NCBI RefSeq assembly: GCF_037044555.1
Contig: NZ_CP146275.1
Location: 1,654,501-1,718,500, forward strand
Length of the DNA stretch: 64,000 bases
From: Pelagibacterium nitratireducens
GTDB taxonomy: Bacteria; Pseudomonadota; Alphaproteobacteria; Rhizobiales; Devosiaceae
Direction: 5' to 3'
In this document: in pieces, positions 25,222 to 40,998 of the stretch
Position numbering within the stretch: position 1 is the stretch's first letter
Layout: the number at the start of each line of letters is the position of its first letter
Translations under genes and position numbers: made by a program
The notes under the pieces: generated by a model
Database searches by the model: none
Seen by the model: the letters and a program-made list of their open reading frames with translations, nothing else
Told to the model about the DNA's origin: nothing

Positions 25222-25253
25222 GGGCGGTGCGCAATGGATTTGCTGCACCGTCC
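25222..25253 (+). promoter_or_regulatory. Hairpin in the rpoB-rpoC gap
   Basis: GGGCGGTGC-GCAA pairs with TTGC-T-GCACCGTCC, giving 13 pairs with one bulged T and one G-T pair around a TGGAT loop. It lies directly before the AAGGAGAG ribosome-binding site of rpoC, so it may affect rpoC translation or transcript processing. Confidence 0.45.
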
Positions 25254-25273
25254 GGGTCCCAAGGAGAGACACG

Positions 25274-29476
<4,203 letters not shown>

Positions 29477-29498
29477 TCGGACTTGCATTGCGAATTGA

Positions 29499-29526
29499 GA
29501 ATGGGGGCTGCGGCCCCCATTTTTGT
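29499..29526 (+). terminator. Intrinsic terminator after rpoC
   Basis: An 8-bp stem ATGGGGGC/GCCCCCAT with loop TGCG (29501-29520) is followed by TTTTGTT. It ends the rpl-rpoBC transcript before the phytase-like gene. Confidence 0.9.
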
Positions 29527-29623
29527 TGCTGGGCCGCGGTCGCCGAAAGTTCACTCTATCGTCATCGCAGGTTTGCGTGTCTCGGTCACGAACCGGAGGT
29601 TGAACACCGACCGGAGACTTCCG

Positions 29624-30709
29624 ATGCGCATTCCCTGCGGCGCCATGCTTTCGCTGGCCGTTCTTTCAATTGCTTCGCCGACCCTTGCCCAGGCTCCCGA
29701 TCAGCCCGTGCTTCTCGATGAGATCGTGCTGCCAACCGAGTTGATGCTGGATGGAGTGCCGTTTGGTGGCATTTCCGGGCTCGACTATGACGCGGCCGGC
29801 GACATCTTCTATGCCATCTCCGATGACCGGGCGCAAAACGGTCCGGCGCGCTTTTATACGATCAAGCTGACATTGGATGGCAGTGAGATCACAGGGCTCG
29901 ACATCGTCTCGACCCATGAGCTTCTCAATGCCGAAGGCCAGAGCTTTGTCTCGGGTGCGATCGATCCCGAAAGCATTCGTTTTGTCGCCGAAACGGGCAC
30001 GATCCTGTGGACAAGCGAAGGCAATGCCGACGGCGCGCCCGAGGTCTTTGAAGCCGATCTCAGCGGTAATGTGGTGCGCACATTCGATGTGCCGGCCGCT
30101 TATATTCCCGACGCGGAAGGGAAGGGCGTTTATGGCAACCTCGCGTTCGAAAGCCTGAGCGTTTCTGTGGATGGCGCGAGCGTTCTGGTTGGCACCGAGA
30201 ACGGACTGATGCAGGACGGCGACAAGGCAACACTCGAAGCGGGCAGCCCGGCCCGCGTTGCGGTCTTCGATCGGGAAAGCGGCGAGTTGAGTGCTGAATA
30301 CATATACCCGACAGACCCGATCCGAGTGCCCTCCACCGAGGAGCCCAATTACAACGACAATGGTCTTTCCGAATTCCTCGCGCTTGACGAGAACACGATC
30401 ATCGCAGTCGAACGCACTTTCGCCAGCGGTTATGGCAACGAGATCGCCTTTTATATCGCCACGTTCGATGGGGCCGATGCCGTCACGGGCTTGGAAACGA
30501 TTGCGGGCAGCGACATTGTCCCGATGAACAAGGGACACTGGTTCACCATCGCAGAGGGTGATTTCGGGCTTGATGTCGACAACATCGAATCCATTTCCTG
30601 GGGGCCGGAGGTCGACGGTGCCCGCACCCTGATGCTTTCATCGGATAACAACTTCAACCGCGCCGGCCAATTCACTCAGTTCGTGTTGTTAGCGGCTCCA
30701 GGCCTTTAG
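29624..30709 (+). CDS. Esterase-like/phytase-like secreted protein (PF13449-type)
   Basis: This protein has 361 residues with a signal peptide ending at TLAQA (about residue 22). The mature part begins LDEIVLPTEL and has the repeated beta-propeller pattern of the 'esterase-like activity of phytase' family: GGISGLDYDAAGDIFYAISDDR, a DPESIRF segment, AFESLSVS and DNGLSEFLALDENTIIAVER. The role is unknown; the family name implies phosphoesterase-like activity that has not been shown for most members. The ATG at 29624 has GGAG at good distance. The gene sits alone between two terminators, an insertion between rpoC and rpsL. Confidence 0.8.
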   Translation: MRIPCGAMLSLAVLSIASPTLAQAPDQPVLLDEIVLPTELMLDGVPFGGISGLDYDAAGDIFYAISDDRAQNGPARFYTIKLTLDGSEITGLDIVSTHELLNAEGQSFVSGAIDPESIRFVAETGTILWTSEGNADGAPEVFEADLSGNVVRTFDVPAAYIPDAEGKGVYGNLAFESLSVSVDGASVLVGTENGLMQDGDKATLEAGSPARVAVFDRESGELSAEYIYPTDPIRVPSTEEPNYNDNGLSEFLALDENTIIAVERTFASGYGNEIAFYIATFDGADAVTGLETIAGSDIVPMNKGHWFTIAEGDFGLDVDNIESISWGPEVDGARTLMLSSDNNFNRAGQFTQFVLLAAPGL

Positions 30710-30734
30710 ACGAATCCGGCACAGATTCGCGGGG

Positions 30735-30760
30735 AGGGGCCTTCGGGCCCCTTTTCTCTT
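30735..30760 (+). terminator. Intrinsic terminator after the phytase-like gene
   Basis: AGGGGCC-TTCG-GGCCCCT with an extra-stable UUCG loop (30735-30752) is followed by TTTCTCTT. Confidence 0.9.
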
Positions 30761-30872
30761 TGGCCGAGGGGCAGCGCTCTTGAAAATCGGGCCTCATGGT
30801 GCCACATCCGGCCCTGCGCTGGGTGCAGGGCAGGGGTTCTCATGCCAATCGGGCTTTTTTCCCCGGAATGTC

Positions 30873-30901
30873 TTGACGATTCTGAATCAACCCAGTAATA
30901 C
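30873..30901 (+). promoter_or_regulatory. Candidate promoter of the str operon
   Basis: TTGACG and TAATAC are spaced by 17 bases, about 250 bases upstream of rpsL. The 442-base gap 30710-31151 otherwise holds the terminator above and the short frame described next. Confidence 0.4.
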
Positions 30902-31053
30902 CCGCCCTACCTAAGCGGTCGGTCGTGATCCGGCATCGAATGTGAAGCGTCCAATGCGACACATTCAAGCCGATCAAACACACTGTCGGGTAGTTAGACG
31001 CAACAAGTCTTGGGCGCATGATTGCTTCCGCAAGGAGGTGATCCTCTGCATTC

Positions 31054-31173
31054 ATGGCGCCACCGGTTCTCCATGAGACCGGGTGGGCGCTGCTCGCTTG
31101 TTATGTCGAACAGGTTTTTGTTTGTACGGATGAAAAGAGGGTTCGAGCGATATGCCGACCATTAATCAGCTGA
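31054..31173 (+). CDS. Possible 39-codon leader ORF with an extended Shine-Dalgarno, overlapping rpsL
   Basis: AAGGAGGTGATCC at 31032-31044 is complementary over 13 bases to the 3' end of 16S rRNA, far longer than any other ribosome-binding site here. It is followed after 9 bases by ATG 31054. The frame runs 39 codons and ends at 31173, overlapping the first seven codons of rpsL in another frame. Peptide content is unremarkable. It could be a leader whose translation is coupled to rpsL, or the motif could work as a ribosome standby site; the coding status is uncertain. Confidence 0.3.
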   Translation: MAPPVLHETGWALLACYVEQVFVCTDEKRVRAICRPLIS

Positions 31174-31523
31174 TCCGCAAGCCCCGGCAGGCCAAGCCGA
31201 AGCGGAACAAGGTTCCGGCGATGGAGGCCAACCCGCAGAAGCGCGGTGTTTGCACGCGTGTCTACACGACGACCCCAAAGAAGCCGAACTCGGCTCTGCG
31301 TCGTGTGGCCAAGGTGCGCCTGGTCAATCAGCGTGAAGTTATTACCTATATTCCCGGCGAGGGGCACAACCTCCAGGAGCACTCCGTTGTGCTGATCCGC
31401 GGCGGCCGTGTGCGCGACCTTCCGGGCGTGCGCTATCACGTGTTGCGCGGCGTTCTGGACACCCAGTCGGTGAAGGATCGCAAGCAGCGCCGGTCGAAGT
31501 ACGGCGCCAAGCGGCCGAAATAA
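31152..31523 (+). CDS. rpsL: 30S ribosomal protein S12
   Basis: S12 sits at the decoding centre and controls fidelity. The 123 residues include TTPKKPNSA with K43 as in streptomycin-sensitive bacteria. Residue 88, in GGRVRDLPG, is Arg (codon 31413-31415) where E. coli has Lys; Arg at that place is a known streptomycin-resistance substitution. It starts the rpsL-rpsG-fusA-tufB operon. The upstream ribosome-binding site is weak. Confidence 0.98.
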   Translation: MPTINQLIRKPRQAKPKRNKVPAMEANPQKRGVCTRVYTTTPKKPNSALRRVAKVRLVNQREVITYIPGEGHNLQEHSVVLIRGGRVRDLPGVRYHVLRGVLDTQSVKDRKQRRSKYGAKRPK

Positions 31524-31535
31524 GGAGATCTGTGA

Positions 31536-32009
<474 letters not shown>

Positions 32010-32021
32010 GGAGAGACAAGC

Positions 32022-34112
32022 ATGGCTCGCGAATACAAGCTCGAAGATTATCGCAATTTCGGCATCATGGCTCACATCGATGCCGGCAAGACCACCACGA
32101 CCGAACGTATTCTGTTCTACACCGGCAAGAGCCACAAGATCGGTGAAGTTCACGATGGCGCTGCCACCATGGACTGGATGGAGCAGGAGCAGGAACGCGG
32201 TATCACCATCACTTCGGCTGCCACGACGACGTTCTGGCAGGGCCGTGATGGCAAGAAGCGCCGTTTCAACATCATCGACACCCCTGGCCACGTCGACTTC
32301 ACCATTGAAGTCGAGCGTTCGCTCCGCGTGCTCGACGGTGCTGTCGCGCTTCTCGATGCCAATGCCGGTGTGGAGCCGCAGACCGAAACCGTCTGGCGTC
32401 AGGCTGATAAGTACGCCGTTCCCCGTCTGATCTTTGTCAACAAGATGGACAAGATCGGTGCCGATTTCTACCGCTCGGTCGAGATGGTCGGAACGCGCCT
32501 CGGTGCTCGGGCAGTCGTTCTGCAGCTGCCGATCGGCGCTGAAAATGAATTTGCCGGCGTCGTCGATCTGATCGAGATGAAGGCTTACGTCTGGGACGGT
32601 GAAGAGCTCGGTGCCAAATGGGACATCGTGGATATTCCGGCCGATCTCAAGGATCGTGCTGAAGAATATCGCGAGAAGATGATCGAAGCTGCCGTTGAAC
32701 TCGACGAAGCGGCGATGGAAGCCTATCTCGAAGGGCAGATGCCCGACAACGACACGATCCGCAAGCTGCTCCGCAAGGGCATTATTGCCAACGATTTCTT
32801 CGGCGTGCTGTGTGGTTCGGCGTTCAAGAACAAGGGTGTTCAGCCGCTTCTTGATGCAGTGGTCGATTTCCTGCCGGCTCCCAACGACATCGAAGCTATT
32901 CGTGGTATCGACGCCAAGACCGAAGAGCCCATCGAACGTCACGCTGACGACGATGAGCCGCTCTCGATGTTGGCGTTCAAGATTGCCAACGATCCCCACA
33001 TGGGTTCGCTGACGTTCTGCCGCGTTTATTCGGGCAAACTCGAAGCTGGTGCGCAGCTCCAGAACACGGTCAAGGACAAGCGCGAGCGTGTCGGCCGTAT
33101 GTTCCAGATGCATTCGAACAGCCGTGAGCAGATCTCGGAAGCCTATGCCGGTGACATCGTTGCCATCGTGGGCCTGAAGGATACCACGACAGGCGATACC
33201 CTGTGTACGCCTCAGTCGCAGGTTATCCTCGAACGCATGATCTTCCCCGATCCGGTTATCGACATTGCTGTTGAGCCCAAGTCCAAGGCCGACCAGGAAA
33301 AGATGGGTCTCGCCCTGCAGCGTCTTGCAGCCGAAGATCCTTCGTTCCGCGTCAAGTCGGACGAAGAATCGGGCCAGACGATCATTTCGGGCATGGGTGA
33401 GCTTCACCTCGACATTCTTGTCGATCGCATGAAGCGCGAGTTCAAGGTCGAGGCCAATATCGGCCAGCCGCAGGTTGCGTATCGCGAAACGATCACGCGT
33501 TCGGCGGAAATCGACTACACCCACAAGAAGCAGTCTGGTGGTTCGGGCCAGTTCGCCCGCGTCAAGCTGACGATCGAGCCGAATGAAACCGGCGCCGGCT
33601 TCACCTTCGAGAGCAAGATTGTCGGTGGTTCGGTTCCCAAGGAATACATCCCGGGTGTGTCGAAGGGTATCGAGTCCGTGATGGGCGCGGGTATTCTGGC
33701 GGGCTTTCCGATCGTGGACGTCAAGGCGACACTCACGGACGGTGCCTACCACGACGTTGACTCGTCTGTTCTCGCCTTCGAGATCGCTGGTCGTGCTGCA
33801 TTCCGTGAGGGCTTGCAGAAAGCGGCTCCCAAGTTGCTCGAGCCGGTCATGAAGGTCGAAGTGACGACCCCTGAAGACTACATGGGCGACGTCATTGGTG
33901 ATTTGAACTCGCGTCGTGGGCAGATCCAGGGCACGGAAAGCCGTGGTGTCGTTCAGGTGGTCAACGCCTTCGTGCCGCTGGCCAACATGTTCGGTTACGT
34001 GAACTCGCTGCGCTCGATGAGCCAGGGGCGTGCACAGTACACCATGGTGTTCGATCATTACGAGCAGGTGCCCCAGGCGGTCGCCGACGAAGTTCAGGCG
34101 AAATACGCCTAG
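32022..34112 (+). CDS. fusA: Elongation factor G
   Basis: EF-G is the translocase of the ribosome. The 696 residues carry G1 [13 protein letters not shown]3 DTPGHVDFT and G4 NKMDKIG, with domains II to V in order. GGAG precedes the ATG. It is the third gene of the str operon. Confidence 0.99.
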   Translation: MAREYKLEDYRNFGIMAHIDAGKTTTTERILFYTGKSHKIGEVHDGAATMDWMEQEQERGITITSAATTTFWQGRDGKKRRFNIIDTPGHVDFTIEVERSLRVLDGAVALLDANAGVEPQTETVWRQADKYAVPRLIFVNKMDKIGADFYRSVEMVGTRLGARAVVLQLPIGAENEFAGVVDLIEMKAYVWDGEELGAKWDIVDIPADLKDRAEEYREKMIEAAVELDEAAMEAYLEGQMPDNDTIRKLLRKGIIANDFFGVLCGSAFKNKGVQPLLDAVVDFLPAPNDIEAIRGIDAKTEEPIERHADDDEPLSMLAFKIANDPHMGSLTFCRVYSGKLEAGAQLQNTVKDKRERVGRMFQMHSNSREQISEAYAGDIVAIVGLKDTTTGDTLCTPQSQVILERMIFPDPVIDIAVEPKSKADQEKMGLALQRLAAEDPSFRVKSDEESGQTIISGMGELHLDILVDRMKREFKVEANIGQPQVAYRETITRSAEIDYTHKKQSGGSGQFARVKLTIEPNETGAGFTFESKIVGGSVPKEYIPGVSKGIESVMGAGILAGFPIVDVKATLTDGAYHDVDSSVLAFEIAGRAAFREGLQKAAPKLLEPVMKVEVTTPEDYMGDVIGDLNSRRGQIQGTESRGVVQVVNAFVPLANMFGYVNSLRSMSQGRAQYTMVFDHYEQVPQAVADEVQAKYA

Positions 34113-34166
34113 TTGGATAACAATTTAATCAGCGGCCAGTGGGCCTGCTGAAGATGGAGATATGTG

Positions 34167-35357
<1,191 letters not shown>

Positions 35358-35372
35358 CGAGCCAATTGAGAG

Positions 35373-35409
35373 CACGGTGCGCGAATGGCGCGCGCCGTGG
35401 TCCTTTTTT
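35373..35409 (+). terminator. Terminator or attenuator between tufB and rpsJ
   Basis: CACGGTGCGCG pairs with CGCGCGCCGTG (35373-35383 with 35389-35399, one G-T) and is followed by GTCCTTTTTTC. It ends only 14 bases before the rpsJ start, which leaves no room for a promoter between it and the S10 operon. It therefore works either as an attenuator of read-through, or the S10 promoter lies inside tufB. Confidence 0.85.
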
Positions 35410-35423
35410 CGGGATAGAACACA

Positions 35424-35732
35424 ATGAACGGTCAGAATATTCGCATCCGGCTCAAGGCGTTCGACCATCGCGTGCTCGATAATTCGACTCGCGAGATCGT
35501 CAACACGGCCAAGCGCACAGGCGCGCAGGTTCGCGGACCCATTCCGCTGCCGACGCGAATTGACAAATACACCGTCAACCGGTCGCCCCACGTCGACAAG
35601 AAGAGCCGCGAGCAGTTCGAAATTCGGACTCACAAGCGTCTTCTGGACATCGTGGATCCGACACCACAGACGGTGGATGCACTGATGAAGCTCGATCTCG
35701 CCGCCGGTGTCGACGTCGAAATCAAGCTCTAG
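35424..35732 (+). CDS. rpsJ: 30S ribosomal protein S10
   Basis: S10 belongs to the 30S head and also binds NusB/NusG in antitermination. The 102 residues contain GPIPLPTRI and [17 protein letters not shown]. It heads the S10 operon. A 92-base gap to rplC follows with no visible gene. Confidence 0.98.
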   Translation: MNGQNIRIRLKAFDHRVLDNSTREIVNTAKRTGAQVRGPIPLPTRIDKYTVNRSPHVDKKSREQFEIRTHKRLLDIVDPTPQTVDALMKLDLAAGVDVEIKL

Positions 35733-35824
35733 GCTTAAGCGTTTAGACGCGGTTTTCGTTTTGGTGGGTCCTCTTGGGAAACAATGACCCGGAAAGCCGC
35801 AAGATAAAGAGAAGGTAACAACCG

Positions 35825-36520
35825 ATGCGTTCTGGATTGATCGCACAGAAGCTGGGAATGACCCGCATCTTCACCGATGACGGCGCTCATGTACCCGTTA
35901 CCGTTCTGGCGCTGCAGGGCTGCCAGGTGGTGGGCCAGCGGACGCAGGACAAGGACGGCTATGTCGCGCTGCAACTCGGCGCCGGCTCGGTCAAGGTCAA
36001 GAATGTGAGCAAGGCCGAGCGCGGGCATTACGCCGCTGCCAAGGTCGAGCCCAAGCGTAAGGTCGTCGAGTTCCGTGTGAGCGAAGACAACCTCATCGAT
36101 GTGGGTGCCGAACTTCAGGCCGACCACTTCATTGAAGGCCAGCTTGTGGACGTTACGGGCACCTCGATCGGCAAGGGCTTTGCCGGTGCCATGAAGCGTC
36201 ACAATTTCGGCGGTCTGCGGGCTTCGCACGGCGTGTCGGTCTCGCACCGCTCGCACGGCTCGACCGGTCAGAACCAGGACCCCGGTAAGGTGTTCAAGGG
36301 CAAGAAGATGGCTGGGCACATGGGTGCCGAGCGGGTCACGACCCAGAACGTCAAGGTCGTCAAGACCGATGTCGAGCGTGGGCTGATCATGGTCCAGGGT
36401 TCGGTTCCGGGCTCCAAAGGCGGCTGGATCCAGATCCGCGACGCCGTCAAGAAGCCGCGTCCGGAAGGTGTTGCGCTGCCCGGTTCGTTCAAGGCCGCAG
36501 CCAATGGGGAGAGTGCATAA
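35825..36520 (+). CDS. rplC: 50S ribosomal protein L3
   Basis: L3 is an early assembly protein near the peptidyl-transferase centre. The 231 residues include the conserved [15 protein letters not shown] loop with the glutamine that PrmB methylates in other bacteria. The stop overlaps the rplD start by one base. Confidence 0.98.
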   Translation: MRSGLIAQKLGMTRIFTDDGAHVPVTVLALQGCQVVGQRTQDKDGYVALQLGAGSVKVKNVSKAERGHYAAAKVEPKRKVVEFRVSEDNLIDVGAELQADHFIEGQLVDVTGTSIGKGFAGAMKRHNFGGLRASHGVSVSHRSHGSTGQNQDPGKVFKGKKMAGHMGAERVTTQNVKVVKTDVERGLIMVQGSVPGSKGGWIQIRDAVKKPRPEGVALPGSFKAAANGESA

Positions 36521-37140
36521 TGGAACTCCAGGTCACAACCCTTGAGGGTAAGTCGGCCGGCAAGGTCACTCTCGACGACACCGTTTTCGGTCTCGAGCCT
36601 CGCGCCGATCTGATCCAGCGCATGGTGCGCTATCAGCTCCTCAAGCGCATGTCGGGTACGCACGACGTTAAAAATCGTGCTGAAGTTGCCCAGACCGGCA
36701 AGAAATTCGGTCGCCAGAAGGGCGGCGGCGGTGCACGTCACGGCTCGCGTCGTTCCAACATCTTCCGAGGTGGTGGACGCGCATTCGGCCCGACCCCGCG
36801 CAGCCACGCGATCGAGCTGCCCAAGAAAGTCCGCGCGCTTGCTCTCAAGCATGCTCTTTCTGCCAAGGCCAAGGCAGGTGATCTCGTCATCATCGACCAG
36901 GCGACTGCCGAAGCGCCCAAGACTGCCGCACTTCGCGCCATCTTCGGTAAGCTCGGTTTTTCCAGTGCGCTGATTATCGGTGGCACCGAACTGGATACCA
37001 ATTTCGCGCTCGCCGCGCGGAACATTCCCCAGATCGACGTGCTTCCGGCTCAGGGCATCAACGTTTACGACATTCTGCGTCGTGAGAAGCTGGTCCTGAC
37101 CAAGGACGCTCTCGCTGCGCTGGAGGGCCGGTTCCAATGA
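36520..37140 (+). CDS. rplD: 50S ribosomal protein L4
   Basis: L4 lines the exit tunnel and in gammaproteobacteria represses the S10 operon. The 206 residues have the [19 protein letters not shown] loop and the C-terminal globular domain. It overlaps rplC by 1 and rplW by 4 bases. Confidence 0.98.
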   Translation: MELQVTTLEGKSAGKVTLDDTVFGLEPRADLIQRMVRYQLLKRMSGTHDVKNRAEVAQTGKKFGRQKGGGGARHGSRRSNIFRGGGRAFGPTPRSHAIELPKKVRALALKHALSAKAKAGDLVIIDQATAEAPKTAALRAIFGKLGFSSALIIGGTELDTNFALAARNIPQIDVLPAQGINVYDILRREKLVLTKDALAALEGRFQ

Positions 37141-37430
37141 GCGCGCTCAAGCACTACGACATCATCCGCAATCCGGTCGTGACTGAAAAGTCCACCATGG
37201 CTTCGGAATACGGTCAGGTCGTGTTCGATGTTGCCATCGACGCAACCAAGCCGGAAATCAAGGCCGCCGTAGAGGCGCTCTTTGAAGTCAAGGTCAAGGC
37301 TGTCAACACCATCGTCCGCAAGGGCAAGGTCAAGCGGTTCCGCAACATGCTTGGCACCCGCAAGGACGTCAAGAAGGCCGTCGTTACCCTCGTTGACGGT
37401 CAGACCATCGATATTTCGACCGGTCTGTAA
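37137..37430 (+). CDS. rplW: 50S ribosomal protein L23
   Basis: L23 forms the docking site at the tunnel exit for trigger factor and SRP. The 97 residues contain [11 protein letters not shown] and the family ending with KKAVVTL. The start overlaps the rplD stop by 4 bases, indicating coupling. Confidence 0.98.
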   Translation: MSALKHYDIIRNPVVTEKSTMASEYGQVVFDVAIDATKPEIKAAVEALFEVKVKAVNTIVRKGKVKRFRNMLGTRKDVKKAVVTLVDGQTIDISTGL

Positions 37431-37453
37431 GAAGGCGAGAAGGAAGAGTTCAA

Positions 37454-38293
37454 ATGGCTTTGAAACAATACAATCCCACCTCGCCGGGCCGCCGCCAACT
37501 TGTCGGCATCAACCGGTCCGAGCTCTGGAAGGGTGGCCCGGTCAAGAAACTGACCGAGGGTCTTTCCAAGTCGGGTGGCCGCAACAGCAACGGCCGCGTC
37601 ACTTCGTTTGCACGAGGCGGCGGACACAAGCGCAGCTATCGCATGGTCGATTTCAAGCGCACCAAGTTCGACGTCCAGGGCACCGTTGAGCGCCTTGAAT
37701 ACGATCCCAACCGGACCGCGTTCATTGCTCTGGTAACCTATGATGATGGTGAGCAGGCTTACATCCTGGCGCCGCAGCGTCTTGCCGCTGGTGATAAGGT
37801 GATCTCGTCGATGAACGCCGTCGACGTGAAGCCGGGCAACACCATGCCGCTTGAGCGTATGCCGGTCGGCACGATTGTGCACAACATCGAGCTCAAGCCC
37901 AAAAAGGGCGGCCAGATGGCCCGTTCGGCCGGCGCTTATGCGCAATATGTTGGCCGTGACTCGGGCTGGGCGATCCTTCGCATGGGGTCGGGTGAGCAGC
38001 GGTTGGTCCATGGCTCGTGCCTTGCAACCGTAGGTTCGGTTTCCAACCCGGACCACTCCAACACCTCGATCGGCAAGGCCGGCCGCAATCGCTGGCTGGG
38101 CCGGCGTCCGAATGTTCGCGGTGTCGCGATGAACCCGGTCGATCACCCCCATGGTGGTGGTGAAGGCCGCACCTCGGGTGGCCGTAACCCGGTTACTCCG
38201 TGGGGCAAGCCGACCAAGGGCAAGCGCACCCGCACCAACAAGGCGACGGACAAGTTTATCGTCCGCTCGCGGCACCTCAAGAAGGGCAGGTAA
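37454..38293 (+). CDS. rplB: 50S ribosomal protein L2
   Basis: L2 contacts the peptidyl-transferase centre and the subunit bridge. The 279 residues include [19 protein letters not shown] and the near-universal [17 protein letters not shown] motif with its catalytic-site histidine. AGGAAG precedes the ATG. Confidence 0.99.
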   Translation: MALKQYNPTSPGRRQLVGINRSELWKGGPVKKLTEGLSKSGGRNSNGRVTSFARGGGHKRSYRMVDFKRTKFDVQGTVERLEYDPNRTAFIALVTYDDGEQAYILAPQRLAAGDKVISSMNAVDVKPGNTMPLERMPVGTIVHNIELKPKKGGQMARSAGAYAQYVGRDSGWAILRMGSGEQRLVHGSCLATVGSVSNPDHSNTSIGKAGRNRWLGRRPNVRGVAMNPVDHPHGGGEGRTSGGRNPVTPWGKPTKGKRTRTNKATDKFIVRSRHLKKGR

Positions 38294-38296
38294 GCC

Positions 38297-38575
38297 ATGG
38301 CACGTTCCGTCTGGAAAGGCCCGTTCGTCGACGGGTATCTGCTGAAGAAGGCAGACAAGGTCCGGGAATCGGGCCGCAATGAAGTGATCAAGATCTGGAG
38401 CCGTCGCTCCACGATCCTGCCGCAGTTCGTTGGCCTCACCTTTGGCGTCTATAACGGTCAGAAGCACATCCCGGTGAATGTCTCCGAGGATATGATCGGC
38501 CACAAGTTCGGTGAGTTTTCGCCCACGCGCACCTATTACGGTCACGCGGCCGACAAGAAGGCGAAGAGGAAGTAA
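38297..38575 (+). CDS. rpsS: 30S ribosomal protein S19
   Basis: S19 lies in the 30S head near the A site. The 92 residues start [18 protein letters not shown] and contain [11 protein letters not shown]. It is spaced by 3 bases from rplB and 2 bases from rplV. Confidence 0.98.
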   Translation: MARSVWKGPFVDGYLLKKADKVRESGRNEVIKIWSRRSTILPQFVGLTFGVYNGQKHIPVNVSEDMIGHKFGEFSPTRTYYGHAADKKAKRK

Positions 38576-38577
38576 CG

Positions 38578-38958
38578 ATGGGCAAGGAAAAGCGTGAACG
38601 CGCGCTCAAGGACACAGAGGCGAAAGCCGTCCTTCGCATGGTGCGCACAAGCCCCCAGAAGCTCAACCTGGTCGCCGCACAGATCCGTGGCAAGAAGGTC
38701 GAGAAGGCTCTTGCCGAACTCGAATTCTCGCGCAAGCGGATTTCGGTTTCGGTCAAGAAAACCCTGGAAAGCGCCATCGCGAACGCCGAAAACAACCATG
38801 GTCTGGATACAGACTCCCTGGTGGTCTCGGAAGCCTTCGTTGGCAAGGCTCTGGTGATGAAGCGGTTCCATGCCCGTGCCCGCGGTCGCGGCGCGCGCAT
38901 CGAGAAGCCGTTCTCGCATCTGACCATCGTCGTCCGTGAAGTCGAGGAGGCCGTCTGA
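38578..38958 (+). CDS. rplV: 50S ribosomal protein L22
   Basis: L22 reaches into the exit tunnel by its long hairpin. The 126 residues include [11 protein letters not shown] and the loop segment [16 protein letters not shown], the region where macrolide-resistance changes occur elsewhere; it looks wild type. It overlaps rpsC by 1 base. Confidence 0.98.
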   Translation: MGKEKRERALKDTEAKAVLRMVRTSPQKLNLVAAQIRGKKVEKALAELEFSRKRISVSVKKTLESAIANAENNHGLDTDSLVVSEAFVGKALVMKRFHARARGRGARIEKPFSHLTIVVREVEEAV

Positions 38959-39668
38959 TGGGCCAGAAAGTTAATCCGATCGGGCTTCGCCTCGGTATCA
39001 ACCGCACCTGGGATTCCCGTTGGTACGCCAACAAGGGCGAATACGGTTCGCTCCTGCAGGAAGATCTCAAGATTCGCGAGATGCTCGAGAAGGAGCTCAA
39101 GCAGGCCGCTGTTTCCAAGATCGTTATCGAGCGCCCGCACCGCAAATGCCGCATTTCGATCCACTCGGCGCGTCCGGGCATCGTGATCGGCAAGAAGGGT
39201 GCGGACATCGAGAAGATCCGCAACAAGGTCAAGAAGTTCACCAATTCGGAAGTGCACATCAACATCGTTGAAGTGCGCAAGCCGGAAACCGACGCAACGC
39301 TGGTCGCACAGGGCATCGCCCAGCAACTCGAGCGCCGCGTGGCGTTCCGCCGGGCCATGAAGCGTGCCGTGCAGACGGCAATGCGCATGGGCGCCCAGGG
39401 CATCCGCGTCAATGTTGGTGGCCGTCTTGGCGGTGCCGATATCGCCCGGACCGAATGGTATCGTGAAGGCCGCGTGCCGCTTCACACCCTTCGTGCCGAC
39501 GTCGACTATGGTGTTGCCGAAGCCGCGACCACCTATGGCATCATCGGGATCAAGGTCTGGATCTTCAAAGGCGAGATCATGGAACACGATCCGATGGCTC
39601 ACGAGCGCCGTGCCACCGAAGGTGGTGACTCCGGCGGGCAGGGCCGCCGCGGTCCGGCTGCAAGCTGA
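38958..39668 (+). CDS. rpsC: 30S ribosomal protein S3
   Basis: S3 forms part of the mRNA entry helicase. The 236 residues start [20 protein letters not shown] and hold the KH domain with [17 protein letters not shown] Gly/Arg-rich tail of about 20 residues ends the protein. Confidence 0.98.
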   Translation: MGQKVNPIGLRLGINRTWDSRWYANKGEYGSLLQEDLKIREMLEKELKQAAVSKIVIERPHRKCRISIHSARPGIVIGKKGADIEKIRNKVKKFTNSEVHINIVEVRKPETDATLVAQGIAQQLERRVAFRRAMKRAVQTAMRMGAQGIRVNVGGRLGGADIARTEWYREGRVPLHTLRADVDYGVAEAATTYGIIGIKVWIFKGEIMEHDPMAHERRATEGGDSGGQGRRGPAAS

Positions 39669-39682
39669 TAGGACTATAAAAA

Positions 39683-40096
39683 ATGCTGCAACCGAAACGT
39701 ACGAAGTTCCGCAAGGCCCACAAGGGCCGGATCCACGGCGCCGCCAAAGGCGGCACCGACCTGAATTTTGGCGAATATGGCTTGAAGGCTCAGGAACCTG
39801 AGCGTATAACCGCCCGCCAGATCGAGGCCGCACGCCGCGCGATGACTCGCTATATGAAGCGTGCCGGTCGTGTGTGGATCCGGGTTTTCCCGGATGTGCC
39901 CGTGTCGTCCAAGCCGACCGAAGTCCGTATGGGTAAAGGTAAGGGTGCTCCTGAATACTGGGCAGCCCGCGTTAAGCCCGGCCGGATCATGTTCGAAGTT
40001 GACGGCGTAAGTGAAGAGATTGCGCGTGAAGCTCTGCGTCTGGCGGCCATGAAGTTGCCGATCAAGACGCGGTTCGTCAGCCGCATTGCAGATTAA
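39683..40096 (+). CDS. rplP: 50S ribosomal protein L16
   Basis: L16 organises the A-site and binds near the tRNA elbow. The 137 residues start [16 protein letters not shown] and include the conserved [21 protein letters not shown] region with the arginine hydroxylated by YcfD in other bacteria. Confidence 0.98.
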   Translation: MLQPKRTKFRKAHKGRIHGAAKGGTDLNFGEYGLKAQEPERITARQIEAARRAMTRYMKRAGRVWIRVFPDVPVSSKPTEVRMGKGKGAPEYWAARVKPGRIMFEVDGVSEEIAREALRLAAMKLPIKTRFVSRIAD

Positions 40097-40108
40097 GGAC
40101 GTACAGCG

Positions 40109-40309
40109 ATGGCAAAGCCGAGCGACGTTAGAGCAAAGACGGTCGACGAACTCAAGGACGAGCTCGTCAATCTGAAGAAAGAGCAGTTCAACCTGCGTTT
40201 CCAGCGCGCTACCCAGCAGCTGGAAAACACTTCTCAGGTGCGCAAGGTCCGCCGCGATATCGCGCGCGTTCAGACCGTGATCGCCGAGAAGGCGCAGGCC
40301 GGAAAGTAA
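40109..40309 (+). CDS. rpmC: 50S ribosomal protein L29
   Basis: This small protein of 66 residues at the tunnel exit next to L23 forms two helices, with the family motif [27 protein letters not shown] visible around residues 32-58. It is 12 bases downstream of rplP. Confidence 0.97.
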   Translation: MAKPSDVRAKTVDELKDELVNLKKEQFNLRFQRATQQLENTSQVRKVRRDIARVQTVIAEKAQAGK

Positions 40310-40319
40310 GGAGACACAA

Positions 40320-40553
40320 ATGCCCAAGCGTATCCTGCAGGGGACAGTGGTCTCCGATACGAACGAAAAAACGGTTGTGGTGAGCGTCGAGCGCCGCTTT
40401 ACACATCCGATCATGAAAAAGACCGTGCGCCGGTCCAAGAAGTACCACGCCCACGACGAAGCCAATGCGGCCAAGGTCGGTGATGTGGTGCAGATCGAAG
40501 AATGTGCGCCGATCTCCAAGAATAAGCGTTGGACGCTGGTTCATCCGGCATAA
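40320..40553 (+). CDS. rpsQ: 30S ribosomal protein S17
   Basis: S17 is a 16S rRNA-binding OB-fold protein. The 77 residues contain [19 protein letters not shown] and [14 protein letters not shown]. The following 76-base gap to rplN shows no gene. Confidence 0.98.
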   Translation: MPKRILQGTVVSDTNEKTVVVSVERRFTHPIMKKTVRRSKKYHAHDEANAAKVGDVVQIEECAPISKNKRWTLVHPA

Positions 40554-40629
40554 CGCAAGAGCTCACAAAGAGATCTAGTGCCGTGCCGGATACCGGACGC
40601 GGACCAGTAATTAAAGAAGGCAACCAGTC

Positions 40630-40998
40630 ATGATTCAGATGCAGACGAACCTCGACGTCGCCGATAATTCGGGCGCTCGTCGTGTTATGTGCATCAAGGT
40701 GCTGGGCGGTTCGCATCGCAAGTATGCGTCTGTTGGCGACATCATCGTTGTGTCGGTCAAGGACGCCATCCCGCGCGGCCGCGTCAAGAAGGGCCAGGTG
40801 ATGAAGGCCGTGGTGGTTCGCACCGCATCCGACATCCGTCGCCCCGATGGCACCGTGATCCGTTTCGACCGCAATGCGGCGGTGATCATCAACAACAACA
40901 AGGAACCGATCGGCACCCGTATCTTTGGCCCGGTTCCTCGTGAGCTGCGCGCGAAAAGCCACATGAAGATCATTTCGCTCGCGCCGGAGGTGCTGTAA
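40630..40998 (+). CDS. rplN: 50S ribosomal protein L14
   Basis: L14 forms a subunit bridge and is the binding site for RsfS. The 122 residues start [24 protein letters not shown], the family signature. It overlaps rplX by 1 base. Confidence 0.98.
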   Translation: MIQMQTNLDVADNSGARRVMCIKVLGGSHRKYASVGDIIVVSVKDAIPRGRVKKGQVMKAVVVRTASDIRRPDGTVIRFDRNAAVIINNNKEPIGTRIFGPVPRELRAKSHMKIISLAPEVL

